From: JAODBJ01 sp963782465
GTDB lineage: Bacteria; Actinomycetota; Acidimicrobiia; IMCC26256; PALSA-610
Assembly (NCBI GenBank): GCA_963782465.1
Contig: CAWAJR010000006.1
Span: 496,001-560,000 of the forward strand
Length of the DNA stretch: 64,000 nt
Reading direction: 5' to 3'
Numbering within the stretch: position 1 is the first letter of the stretch; the number at the start of each line of letters is the position of its first letter. Shown piece by piece: positions 33,985 through 42,602 of the stretch. The notes under the pieces were generated by a model. It saw nothing but the letters and a program-made list of their open reading frames with translations. It did not search any database and had not been told where the DNA came from. The position numbers and the translations under genes are program-made.

Positions 33985-34830
33985 TCACTCCTCGCCGATC
34001 TTGATGCGCACGAACCGCCGGATGGTCGCGCCCTCACTCATGCTTGCCAGCAGGCCGGCGATCGTCGTCTTCGGGTCTTTCACGAAGGGCTGCTCGAGCA
34101 ACACGACCTGCTTGTAGAAGCCACCGAGCTTGCCTTCGACGATCTTGGCGAGCGCCTGCTCGGGTTTGCCCTCTTCCCGGGTCTGGGCTTCGAACACCCC
34201 CCGCTCACGATCGACCTCGACGCTCGGGACGTCTTCGCGCCGCACGTAGCGAGGTGCGGAGTTGGCGATGTGCAGCGCGAGGTCGTGCGCCAGTTCGCAC
34301 GCTCGGGCATCGTTCCTGTCGACGCCGCCCAGCTCGACGAGCACGCCGATCACACCCCGCTCGTTCTGGATGTGCTTGTAGCCGTCGATCAACCCGTCGG
34401 GACTTTCGAAACGCGCGACACGCCCCAGCTCGATCTTCTCGCCGAGGGTGCCCGACATGCCCTTGATCGTGTCGTCGACGGTCGACCCGTCGAACGACTG
34501 ATTGCTCAGGTCGGCCTCGCCGTGCGCGGCGACGTGTTGCGCCAGACGGTGTACTGCGTCCTTGAACACGTCGCCTTTGGCGACGAAGTCGGTCTCGCAG
34601 TTCAGCTCGACGATCGCGCCGACGCCGCCGTCGATCACGACGTCGATCGCGCCCTGGTTCGCGGCCCGCGACGACCGCTTGTTGGCGCCGGCAATGCCCT
34701 TCTCGCGCAACCAGAGCTGGGCGGCTTCCATGTCGCCGCTCGTCTCCTGCAGCGCCTTCTTGCAGTCCATCATCCCCGCGCCGGTGACTTTCCGGAGCGC
34801 GGCGACGTCTTTGGCGGCGACGTCAGCCAT
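33985..34830 (-). CDS. tsf: Elongation factor Ts
   Basis: The 281-residue protein begins with the conserved UBA-like VAALRKVTGAGMMDCKKAL, continues with the TDFVAKGDVFKD core motif and ends with a long C-terminal domain. It recycles EF-Tu-GDP. ATG 34830 has GGAGGTGAAA upstream and overlaps the end of rpsB by eight bases. Translation is therefore coupled to ribosomal protein S2, as in most bacteria. Confidence 0.98.
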   Translation of the reverse strand: MADVAAKDVAALRKVTGAGMMDCKKALQETSGDMEAAQLWLREKGIAGANKRSSRAANQGAIDVVIDGGVGAIVELNCETDFVAKGDVFKDAVHRLAQHVAAHGEADLSNQSFDGSTVDDTIKGMSGTLGEKIELGRVARFESPDGLIDGYKHIQNERGVIGVLVELGGVDRNDARACELAHDLALHIANSAPRYVRREDVPSVEVDRERGVFEAQTREEGKPEQALAKIVEGKLGGFYKQVVLLEQPFVKDPKTTIAGLLASMSEGATIRRFVRIKIGEE

Positions 34831-35788
34831 TCGTTTCACCTCCGGTTTCCCCGGCCGTGCCCGGTGCGGCCTCGTCGGGAGCAGGCGCGGCCGCCGCAGG
34901 CGGTTCGGCCGGTGCGGCCTCGGGCGCGGCTTCGGCGGCCTTCGCCTGGCGGGCGCGGGCCTCGATCTCCTGCTGCTTCGCCGCCGCGGCCGCGCGCGCC
35001 TGCGCCTGGCGCTCCTGGAACTCGCGTTCCTCCTCGGCCGAGCGCGCCGGCTTCGCGGCGGGCTTCTCTTCGCTGCGCGTCCCCGCGCGAGCGCCCCGCC
35101 GTTGCGCCATCTGCCGGCCTTCGTGCACGGCGTCGGCGATCACGCGGCTCATCAGTTGCGCGGAGCGGATCGCGTCGTCGTTGCCGGGGATCACAAAGTC
35201 GACGAGGTCGGGGTCGCAGTTGGTGTCGACGACCGCGACGACCGGGATGTGGAGGCGTTTCGCCTCGGTGACGGCGATGTGCTCCTTCTTCGTGTCGATC
35301 ACGAAGAGGGCGCTCGGCAACTTCTCGACGTTCTTGATCCCGCCGAGGTTGCGTTCGAGCTTCGCGAGGTCGCGCTTGACCTTCAGCCCTTCCTTCTTGA
35401 TCATCTGGTCGACCTCACCCGAGTCGACGACGCGCTGCAGTTCGCGCAGTTTGGCGACGCGTGAGTGCACGGTCTGGAAGTTCGTGAGCATCCCGCCCAA
35501 CCAGCGGAAGTTGACGTAGGGCTGCCCGACGCGCGACGCCTCGCGCTGGATCGGTTCCTGGGCCTGCTTCTTCGTGCCGACGAACAGCACGGTGCCGCCG
35601 TCGGCAACCGTCTCGCGCACGAATCGGTACGCGGCGTCGATGCCGCCAAGCGTCTGGTGCAGGTCGACGATGTAAATCCCGTTGCGTTCACCGAAGATGA
35701 ACCGCTTCATCTTCGGGTTCCAGCGGCGGGTCTGATGGCCGAAGTGAACTCCGGCCTCCAACAGTTGTCTCATGGTCACGACGGCCAC
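34823..35788 (-). CDS. rpsB: 30S ribosomal protein S2 with long C-terminal extension
   Basis: The protein begins VAVVTMRQLLEAGVHFGHQ (GTG 35788, GGGAGG seven bases upstream), the usual actinobacterial start. RWLGGMLTN and the PVVAVVDTNCDP signature follow. After about residue 230 it carries an 80-90-residue Ala/Glu/Pro extension (RSAEEEREFQERQAQ...), common in actinobacterial S2 and disordered. It heads the rpsB-tsf-pyrH-frr-cdsA-dxr-rseP-ispG operon, with its promoter probably in the 184-base gap upstream. Confidence 0.97.
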   Translation of the reverse strand: MAVVTMRQLLEAGVHFGHQTRRWNPKMKRFIFGERNGIYIVDLHQTLGGIDAAYRFVRETVADGGTVLFVGTKKQAQEPIQREASRVGQPYVNFRWLGGMLTNFQTVHSRVAKLRELQRVVDSGEVDQMIKKEGLKVKRDLAKLERNLGGIKNVEKLPSALFVIDTKKEHIAVTEAKRLHIPVVAVVDTNCDPDLVDFVIPGNDDAIRSAQLMSRVIADAVHEGRQMAQRRGARAGTRSEEKPAAKPARSAEEEREFQERQAQARAAAAAKQQEIEARARQAKAAEAAPEAAPAEPPAAAAPAPDEAAPGTAGETGGETNG

Positions 35789-35941
35789 GGCCGTGCCTCC
35801 CTTGGTTCCGTCTTCCGCCCGCGCGAGCGCCGCGAAAAGGAATCTCCGCGGAGCCACCTCGGGGTTACGGGCGTGCTCGATGCCGGGACAGAGCCCGGGT
35901 TCAGGGACGGAGTCTAGCGATCGGCCTTTCGAACCTCCCCA

Positions 35942-35956
35942 CACGGTCTGACCGTG
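35942..35956. other. Perfect 7-bp inverted repeat in the rpsB upstream region
   Basis: CACGGTC-T-GACCGTG is a perfect palindrome around one base. It lies just beyond the stop of the beta-propeller gene and about 155 bases upstream of rpsB. The single-base centre makes an RNA hairpin unlikely, so a protein-binding operator is a better reading than a terminator. The rest of the 35789-35972 gap holds a TAGACT sequence on the minus strand that could be a -10 for rpsB. Confidence 0.35.
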
Positions 35957-35972
35957 AAGCGTGGTCGCGTGC

Positions 35973-37160
35973 TCACGGAACGGGCCATCCGGTGACGCGG
36001 CCGGGATCGGCAAGACGGGTCGCGACGACGAGCGTCGCCCCGTCGAGCACCTCGGCCACCGGCACCCCGGGGGCACGACTCGCGGGTACCGGGATGGCAC
36101 GGCCGTCGGCGCGGGCGAAGGCGACAAGAGGGCTCGCGAACGGGGCGACCACCACCGCCCCTGGGCCGAGCAACGGCCGCGCGTCGAGGACCGGCTGGTC
36201 GAGCGCCGCCTGCCAGTGCACCGACCCGGTACCGAGGTCGGCCGCGGTCACCGTGCCGTCTCGGTCGATGACCACGGCCAGGTCACCGTCGACCGCGGGC
36301 ACGCTCGAAGGGTCGTAGGCGCCGGGCGTGCGGATCGCGCGAGCGACCCGCCGCGTCGCGAGGTCGATCACCAGCAACTCGTGCGAGTCGCCGTCGCCGA
36401 CGACGAAGCGGCGCGGCCCTGCCGCGACGGCAGCCGACGGTGGGTCGGTGGCGCCGAGATCGAGACCACCGGCGTCATGGCCGTCGGTCGCGTCGATGAG
36501 GAACAGCATCCAACCCTGGTGCGCGACGAACCCCACGGTGGCGATCGTGTTGCTCACCGGGTCGTAGGCGAGGTTCCCCCGCGACGCGACCACACCGCCG
36601 ACATCGACGCGCCACTGCACGTGCCCGGTGGGTGACAGCGCGAAGACCTGACCTTCCTGCGTCGCGGCGAAGATGTGCTCGCGCGCGACCGTGACGGGCC
36701 CGGGCATCCCTCGGACAACCATGCGCCAGCGGCGCCGGCCCGTCGAACGATCGAGCGCCACGAACGCGCCGCCGGCATCCGGGCCGGTGCCGGTAGCTGT
36801 GCTGACGATGACCAGCCCGTCGCCGAGCGCCGGGTACTCGATCCCGAGACCGGCCAGCGGCACCTGCCATGAAACCGTGCCACCGTGATCGAGCGCGATC
36901 ACCGCGCGGTCGCCACCGAGCAGCACGGTGCCCTGGGCGTCGGCAGTCATCGCACCGGGTTCGTCTTCCGGAACGAACTGCCAGCGGGGCACGTCGGGAT
37001 CGCGAGGCGCATCGGCCGCGACCCGCGCCATCGTCGTGGGCGCGGCCGCCCGGGTGCGGGCATGCTCGCCGGCGACGTCGCCTCGCGCGCTGTTGCACGC
37101 AGTCGTCGCGGCACTGATGAGTGCCAGTGTGACCGCAACTCCCATGACCTTGCGTTGCAT
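35973..37160 (-). CDS. PQQ-type beta-propeller protein, probably exported lipoprotein
   Basis: The 395-residue protein has a basic N terminus and hydrophobic segment (VMGVAVTLALISAATTAC) whose Cys may be lipidated, although the -3 residue is not the usual Leu. After about residue 60 it is a series of PQQ-like blade repeats, for example GGAFVALDRSTGRRRWRM, GQVFALSPTGHVQWRV and GTVTAADLGTGSVHWQA. Such propellers act as scaffolds, often in BamB-like or dehydrogenase-like settings. The catalytic residues of quinoprotein dehydrogenases were not identified. ATG 37160 follows GGGAGG. It ends the whiG / M23-lipase / propeller run. Confidence 0.75.
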   Translation of the reverse strand: MQRKVMGVAVTLALISAATTACNSARGDVAGEHARTRAAAPTTMARVAADAPRDPDVPRWQFVPEDEPGAMTADAQGTVLLGGDRAVIALDHGGTVSWQVPLAGLGIEYPALGDGLVIVSTATGTGPDAGGAFVALDRSTGRRRWRMVVRGMPGPVTVAREHIFAATQEGQVFALSPTGHVQWRVDVGGVVASRGNLAYDPVSNTIATVGFVAHQGWMLFLIDATDGHDAGGLDLGATDPPSAAVAAGPRRFVVGDGDSHELLVIDLATRRVARAIRTPGAYDPSSVPAVDGDLAVVIDRDGTVTAADLGTGSVHWQAALDQPVLDARPLLGPGAVVVAPFASPLVAFARADGRAIPVPASRAPGVPVAEVLDGATLVVATRLADPGRVTGWPVP

Positions 37161-37186
37161 GGTCGACCTCCCTGTCGTTGTCGTCG

Positions 37187-38815
37187 TCAGTTGGTGTTCG
37201 CGATGGCGTGGAGCGGCCCGAGATGCTCGATGCGCGTGATCGCGACGGGCGCGACGGCTGCTGTCAACGCCGCCTCGAAGGTCTCGCACGGCATCGCTCG
37301 CTGCTCGATCGCGGCGCGCACGGCCCGCAGGGCGTTCGGGTCGCGCAGCACTGCGCTGTGCGGTGACACGGCGGGGATGTCGACGTCGAAACGGTTCGAG
37401 CCCGGAAGGTGCGCGCTCGACGCCGGGACGACGAAGTCGCCGGCTGCGCCGATGGTGGTGAGCGCGATCTGGTTCGGAAGGCGAAGGCGGTCGATCGCGT
37501 CGATGACGTCGGAGCGTTCGGCGAGGTCGCGGATCGACTGCCCGTTGTGACCCGCCGACGCGAGCAGGAGACGGCCCTCCCGGCTGTGCATCAACAGCAC
37601 CCCGAGGGAGGCGAGCGGATCGCCGCGCAGTGGTGACGAGAGCGTGACGACCGTGTGCAGGGGCGGCAGCGTCGGGTCGTGCGCGTCGTAGAAGAACAGC
37701 AGGAACACGAGCGCGACGACTCCCCCTTGCGAATGTGCGATCAGATCGACCGGCCGGCCCGGCTGCGCTCGTTGCAGCGCGCGCAACTGGTCGCGGAGCT
37801 GCATCGCGGCGCGATGCAACGGCTCGTGCGTGTCGGCAGGCCCGTACGCTCCGCCGTCGTCGGTGTAGGAGAAGTACGAGACATCGGTCGAGCGGTAGCC
37901 GAGCCGCTCGACCGGCACGGGCGCGGACGCGCCACGCCGGCTGCGATGGCTGTCGATCCCCGCGACGACCATCACCCGGTTGCCCGACCCCCCGGTACCG
38001 TCGGCCGGGGGCGCGTGCCGGTCGCAGGTACGCAACGACTCCGCCCATGCGACGAGCGAACGCGCCATCTGCGTCGTGTCGCCGGCGAAGTCGACCGGCG
38101 CGGTCGCGTCGAGCGCGAGCGCAAGCGCGGTGATGTCGCCCAGGAGGACCAGGTGCAGCAGGTCCTTCCGAACCGAGAGCGGGAACTGCGCGACGAAGGC
38201 CGCGGCGGTGATCGCACGCTTCGCCGCGCCGAGCACGTGCATGGTCGCGTGAGCGAAGCCCGACAGCAGCCCTCGCCGTTCGTTGGCAATGCTGTCGAGT
38301 ACCGGGTCGCGATGCGGCGCGAGGTGCACGATCTTCGCGAGATCGGGCGGCCGGAAGAGCAGCAGCGGATCGACATAGGTGTTGCCGACGCGCAAACCGA
38401 AGTGCACCACACTTCCGTCGTGGTTGGTGCCCTTTCCGCCACTGCGACCGACGGGCTGACCGACCCTGACCGTCTGACCGCGATGCACGAGCGCGCTCGC
38501 GAGGAACGAGTACGAGGTTCGCAACCCGTTCGGGTGCGCGACGACGACGTGAACGGCGCCGCCGACCGTGCCCGCGAACGCGACGACGCCGGCGCCCGCG
38601 GCCCGCACGATCGTGCCCGGCGCGACTGCGTAATCGACGCCGAGGTGACCCGCACCGTATTGCCGCGCGGGCGGCTCGAACCCTCGCGCGACCGGGCCGC
38701 TGACGGGCGGTTGCCAGAGCCCTCCGTACGCGCCGCGCCCGGGCGCGGCTCCCGCGGGTATCGCGGACGCGATGAGGCACGCGACGAACAACGAGCAAGC
38801 AACCGCGGACCGCAC
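37187..38815 (-). CDS. Secreted fusion of M23 (LytM-like) peptidase domain and alpha/beta-hydrolase lipase domain
   Basis: The 542-residue protein has a signal peptide (about 1-25). An M23 domain spans about 40-160, with GHLGVDY (His57, Asp61) and VVHFGLRVG (His138). The first His of the usual HxH pair is Val here, so catalysis is doubtful. From about residue 280 there is a lipase-like alpha/beta hydrolase: VMVVAGIDS, AHSQGG with Ser362, and a late PHSAVL His. No internal stop or frame change separates the domains. It may remodel peptidoglycan and/or cleave an ester in the envelope. GTG 38815 has GGGGAGGG upstream. Confidence 0.8.
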   Translation of the reverse strand: MRSAVACSLFVACLIASAIPAGAAPGRGAYGGLWQPPVSGPVARGFEPPARQYGAGHLGVDYAVAPGTIVRAAGAGVVAFAGTVGGAVHVVVAHPNGLRTSYSFLASALVHRGQTVRVGQPVGRSGGKGTNHDGSVVHFGLRVGNTYVDPLLLFRPPDLAKIVHLAPHRDPVLDSIANERRGLLSGFAHATMHVLGAAKRAITAAAFVAQFPLSVRKDLLHLVLLGDITALALALDATAPVDFAGDTTQMARSLVAWAESLRTCDRHAPPADGTGGSGNRVMVVAGIDSHRSRRGASAPVPVERLGYRSTDVSYFSYTDDGGAYGPADTHEPLHRAAMQLRDQLRALQRAQPGRPVDLIAHSQGGVVALVFLLFFYDAHDPTLPPLHTVVTLSSPLRGDPLASLGVLLMHSREGRLLLASAGHNGQSIRDLAERSDVIDAIDRLRLPNQIALTTIGAAGDFVVPASSAHLPGSNRFDVDIPAVSPHSAVLRDPNALRAVRAAIEQRAMPCETFEAALTAAVAPVAITRIEHLGPLHAIANTN

Positions 38816-39200
38816 CGGCCCTCCCCGAGTCGCGAAGAACTACGTCCGGGGAAGGAGGAGGCCGCACGAGCGGCGAGCCGGCCGTACGAGATGCCGGCGC
38901 GGCGAAGGGAACGAGATGCTACCCGCCGCGACGGAGGAGCAGCGAACTCGCCGAAGCGGCGAGCCCGCCAACGCAACCAGAACTCAAGTCAACCGCGCGG
39001 TGAGCGGCCGCGACGGAGGAGCAGCGAACTCGCGGAGCGGCGAGCCCGCGAGCGCGACCAGAAACGCGTGAGCGGCCGCGACGGAGGAGCAGCGAACTCG
39101 CGGAGCGGCGAGCCCGCGAGCGCGACCAGAAACGCGTGAGCGGCCGCGACGGAGGAGCAGCGAACTCGCGGAGCGGCGAGCCCGCGAGCGCGACCAGAAA
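38816..39200. other. Long intergenic spacer between whiG and the M23-lipase gene, mostly repeats
   Basis: This 385-base stretch holds no supported gene. Its right part, 38925-39200, is the 68-bp tandem array described separately. The left part (38816-38924) looks like more decayed relatives of the same unit and the ribosome binding site of the M23-lipase gene. Short plus-strand frames across it encode repeated SGRDGGAANS-like peptides, but the 68-base period is not a multiple of three, so they are not genes. Confidence 0.7.
38925..39200. repeat. 68-bp tandem repeat with internal inverted repeat, next to whiG
   Basis: Units start at 39001, 39069 and 39137 (the last truncated at the whiG stop) and are almost identical. 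A diverged copy lies at about 38925-38985. Each unit contains the NotI-like palindrome GCGGCCGC and an inverted repeat CTCGCGG-(10)-CCGCGAG that could fold as a hairpin. The array abuts the whiG stop codon and lies in the leader of the M23-lipase gene. There are no unique spacers, so it is not a CRISPR array. Confidence 0.85.
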
Positions 39201-39989
39201 TTACGTGACGATGCCGCGTTCGGGAAGCGGTTCGGAGAGGCGGCCGCGGAGTTGGAAGATCGCCTTGGTGTGGATCTGGCACACGCGGCTTTCGGTGACG
39301 CCGAGCACGGCGCCGATCTCGGCGAGCGTCAGGCCTTCGTAGTAGTAGAGCGTGAGCACGAGGCGTTCGCGGTCGGGCATGCGGTTGATCGCGTCGGCCA
39401 GGACGTGGCGCATCTCTTCCGACTCGAAGGCTTCGACCGGGTCGTGCTGCCGGTCGGCGATCGTGTCGCCGACGGTCGCGCCGCCGCTGCGGTCGGCGCT
39501 CGCGCTGAGGAGTTCGTCGAGGGCGACGATGCCGACGAAACTGATCTGCGACAAGATGTTCGCGAGTTCGTCCTCGCTCATGCCGAGCTCGGCCGCGACC
39601 TCGCGGTCTTCGGGCGAACGTCGGAGTTCGTTTTCGAGCTTCGAGTACGCGCGTTCAATCGATCGTGCCTTGGCGCGCACGGAACGCGGTACCCAGTCGA
39701 TGGAGCGCAGTTCGTCGATGATCGCGCCTTTGATGCGGGAGATCGCGTAGGTCTCGAACTTGTAGCCGCGCGCGGGATCGAACTTGTCGATCGCGTCGAT
39801 CAGCCCGAAGATCCCGTAGCTGACGAGGTCGGATTGTTCGATGTTCTGCGGGAGCCCGGCCGCGACGCGACCCGCGACGAACTTGACGAGGGGGGCGTAG
39901 TGCAGGATCAGCCGTTCGCGTGCGTCGCGAGTGCCGTCCTGCTTGTACTCGGCCCAGATCTCGGTAATTGACGCCGACGAATCGTCCAC
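39201..39989 (-). CDS. whiG: FliA/WhiG-family sigma factor
   Basis: The 262-residue sigma-70 protein has all four parts of the FliA/WhiG type. Region 2 is DLVSYGIFGLIDAIDKFDPARGYKFETYAISRIKGAIIDELR. Region 3 has SPEDREVAAELGMSEDELANIL. Region 4 is LYYYEGLTLAEIGAVLGVTESRVCQIH. In streptomycetes WhiG controls sporulation, but non-sporulating actinobacteria keep the gene with other targets. No anti-sigma gene is seen here. The ATG lies 16 bases from the stop of the upstream xerC gene. The stop sits directly against the 68-bp repeat. Confidence 0.9.
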   Translation of the reverse strand: MDDSSASITEIWAEYKQDGTRDARERLILHYAPLVKFVAGRVAAGLPQNIEQSDLVSYGIFGLIDAIDKFDPARGYKFETYAISRIKGAIIDELRSIDWVPRSVRAKARSIERAYSKLENELRRSPEDREVAAELGMSEDELANILSQISFVGIVALDELLSASADRSGGATVGDTIADRQHDPVEAFESEEMRHVLADAINRMPDRERLVLTLYYYEGLTLAEIGAVLGVTESRVCQIHTKAIFQLRGRLSEPLPERGIVT

Positions 39990-40005
39990 AGTGAGTAAGC
40001 CCGAG

Positions 40006-40981
40006 TTATGCCCGCGGATGGGTGTGCTGGTACACCGTCTTCAATCGGTCGCGAGTGACCTGAGTGTAGACCTGGGTGGTCGACAGATCGGCGTGACCGA
40101 GGAGTTCTTGTACTGCGCGCAGGTCGGCACCGCCTTCCAGCAGGTGGGTGGCAAACGCGTGGCGCAGCGCGTGTGGGTGCACGGGCCGGCCGTCGGGTAG
40201 CGGGAAGTGTTCGAGCACCCGTCTTGCGTCACGCGGAGTGAGACGTTTTCCGCGCCGGTTGAGGAACACGGCTCCGGCCGGGCTGGTGCCGGTGACGAGC
40301 AGCGGGCGGCCGGTCCGCGAGGTACTCGGAGATCGCGGCGCGGGCGGCGTCGCCGAGCGGGAGCCGCCGGACTTTCGAACCTTTTCCGAGCACGGTGATG
40401 TGCGCCCTGCGAAGGTCGATGTCGTCGAGGTCGAGGCCGCAACATTCGCTGATGCGGGTCCCGGTGCCGTACAGCAGTTCGAGCAGCGCGAGGTCGCGGC
40501 GAGCGACGGCGACATCGGTCGCGCCGTCGCCGTCGCGGCCGGTGTGATGGCCGGCGTGTTCGACGCGTGCTTCGGCATCGGCGAGCAGGACGGCGGTGTC
40601 GGCGGCTCGGGGGACGCGCGGGAGCCGCCGGGTGCCGGCGGGGGCGCGAAGGTGCCGCCCGGCGTCGTGTTCGACGAGCCCGGTGCGGCGCAGGTAGCGG
40701 GAAAACGCTCGTACCGACGCCGCTTTGCGGGAGATGGTGGTGCGCGCGAAGCCGCGGGTGGTGAGGTACGCGAGGTAGCGCCGGAGCACCCGATGGTCGA
40801 GCGTTGCGGCGGTCGGGCAGGCGCCGCGCCGGCACCATTCGACGAACTCGTGCGCATCGTGTTCGTAGGCCCGCCGGGTGTGCTCACTGGCCGAGGTGAG
40901 CGACCGGATGAACTCGTCGACGGGCCACTCGGACGGTTGCATCGGACCCAGGGTATGGCGTTTTTCGAGGGTTGCTGTCAC
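40006..40981 (-). CDS. xerC: Tyrosine recombinase XerC/D-like, frame broken by one base
   Basis: The N-terminal SAM-like domain (TRRAYEHDAHEFVEW) and the start of the catalytic domain (LLELLYGTGTRISE with the first Arg, LGKGSKVRRLPL with the Lys) are in one frame. The rest is in another frame from about 40297-40320: HALRHAFATHLLEGGADLRAVQELLGHADLSTTQVY with His-x-x-Arg, His and the Tyr nucleophile. One surplus base separates them, in the segment EYLADR / RPLLVTG. It resolves chromosome dimers at dif. The GTG at 40981 or an ATG at 40942 may be the start. Confidence 0.8.
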
Positions 40982-41100
40982 ACCCCACCGTTACCGTTGC
41001 TTTTGCACCCCTCGCGACCTGGCTCCCGAGGCGTCGAGCGGCCTCGATTGGCCCTCCCGATCCTGTTTCAGCGTGGTTCGTGGAGCTCGTGGAGGTCGTC

Positions 41101-42602
41101 ATGCTCGGTTCGGTTCGCAGTGCCACGTTGCTCGGCGTCGACGGTCAGGTCGTTTCGGTCGAGGTGCACGTCTCGAACGGCCTGCCGGCCTACAACGTCG
41201 TCGGCCTGCCCGACGCCGCCGGCCGCGAGTCGCGCGAGCGGGTGAGGGCGGCGTTGCTGTCGACCGGGCTCGAATTCCCGATGCGCCGCATCACCGTCAA
41301 CCTCGCTCCGGCGACGGTACGCAAGACGGGTTCGGGCCTCGAGCTCGCGATCGCGCTGGCGCTGCTCGTCGCCGACGGCAACCTTCCCGACGTCGTGCTC
41401 GAAGGCACGGGGGTCATCGGCGAGCTCGGCCTCGACGGAAGGGTCCGGCCGGCGGCGGGTGTGCTCGCGCTGGTCGACGCGCTCGCCAAGGTGGGCGTCG
41501 AACGAGTGGTCGTCCCGGACGCGAACGCAACCGAAGCCGCGCTGGTGCCCCAGGTCGAGGTGCTCGTCGCCCGCAACCTCGGCGAGTTGCACGCGTGCCT
41601 GAAGGGTGAGGCGCCGTGGCCTTCGCCCACGCCGTTGCCGCCACCAGCGATCACCGGCTCGCCCGACGAACCGCTCGATCTCGCGGATGTCCGCGGCCTT
41701 CCGACGGCACGCGAAGCACTCGTCGTTTCCGCCGCCGGCGGTCACCATCTGCTCGTGGCCGGGCCACCGGGCGCGGGCAAGACGATGCTGGCGCGCCGGC
41801 TGCCGACGATCCTGCCGCCGCTCGAACCCGACGAAGCACTCGAGGTCACACGTATCCATTCCGCGGCGGGTATCGCGCCCCTCGCGGCCTGGTCGAGCAC
41901 CGTCCGTTCCGGGCGCCACACCACACCGCGTCGAGCGCGGCCGTGGTCGGCGGCGGCAGCCCACGGCCGCGACCGGGTGAGATCACCCTCGCTCACCGAG
42001 GGGTCCTCTTCCTCGACGAGATCGCCGAGTTCCCGCCCGTCGTGCTCGAAGCGCTGCGCCAACCGTTGGAAGAACACGTGATCCGTATCAGTCGCGCCGC
42101 GATCTCGTTGACGTTCCCGGCGGAGTTCACACTCGTCGCGTGCTGCAATCCGTGCCCGTGCGGCCGCGACGTGATCTCGTGCCGGTGCACGGAGATGCAA
42201 CGTCTGCGTTACAAGCGCCGCCTCTCCGCGCCGCTGCTCGACCGTTTCGATCTGCGCGTCCCGGTGTCGCCGCCCGGCGCGAACGCGCCACCCGGTGCCG
42301 CATCGTCAACTGTCGCGTCGCGGGTCGCGGCGGCCGTCGAACGTCAGCGGGCGCGCTACGCCGACTGGCCGTGGCGCCGGAACGCGACCGTTCCCGGCGG
42401 GGCGTTGGATCCGTGCATCCCGTTGGCGCCGATCGTCGAAGCGGCATGGCGCGACGCGTGCGAACGCGACGCGCTCACCGGTCGCGGCGCCACCCGTGCC
42501 CGGCGCGTCGCGCGGACCCTCGCCGACCTCGACGATCGGCCCGACATCGCTGAGCACGACATCGTGGGCGCGCTCGAACTCCGTCAGGAGCTGTTCGAAT
42601 GA
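41101..42602 (+). CDS. comM: YifB/ComM-family Mg-chelatase-like AAA+ ATPase, frame broken by one base
   Basis: The N-terminal domain (GLPAYNVVGLPDAAGRESRERV) and Walker A GPPGAGKT (221-228) are in the first frame. From about 41881-41892 the frame changes (one base missing). The rest follows: HRPFRAPHHTAS, LFLDEIAEF (Walker B), CNPCPCG and a sensor region ending LELRQELFE. ComM-type proteins are hexameric helicases that aid branch migration in transformation and recombination. ATG 41101 follows GTGGAGG. The stop overlaps dprA as ATGA, and the two act in DNA uptake and recombination. Confidence 0.85.

Noticed and set aside
38925..39200. Possible CRISPR array
   Set aside because: Units are head-to-tail with no unique spacers, contain a unit-length period of 68 bases and show no cas genes nearby.
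38772..39200. Plus-strand frames encoding SGRDGGAANSRSGEPASATRNA-like repeats as genes
   Set aside because: The 68-base period is not divisible by three, so the frame rotates with each unit. No ribosome binding site or partner supports translation.
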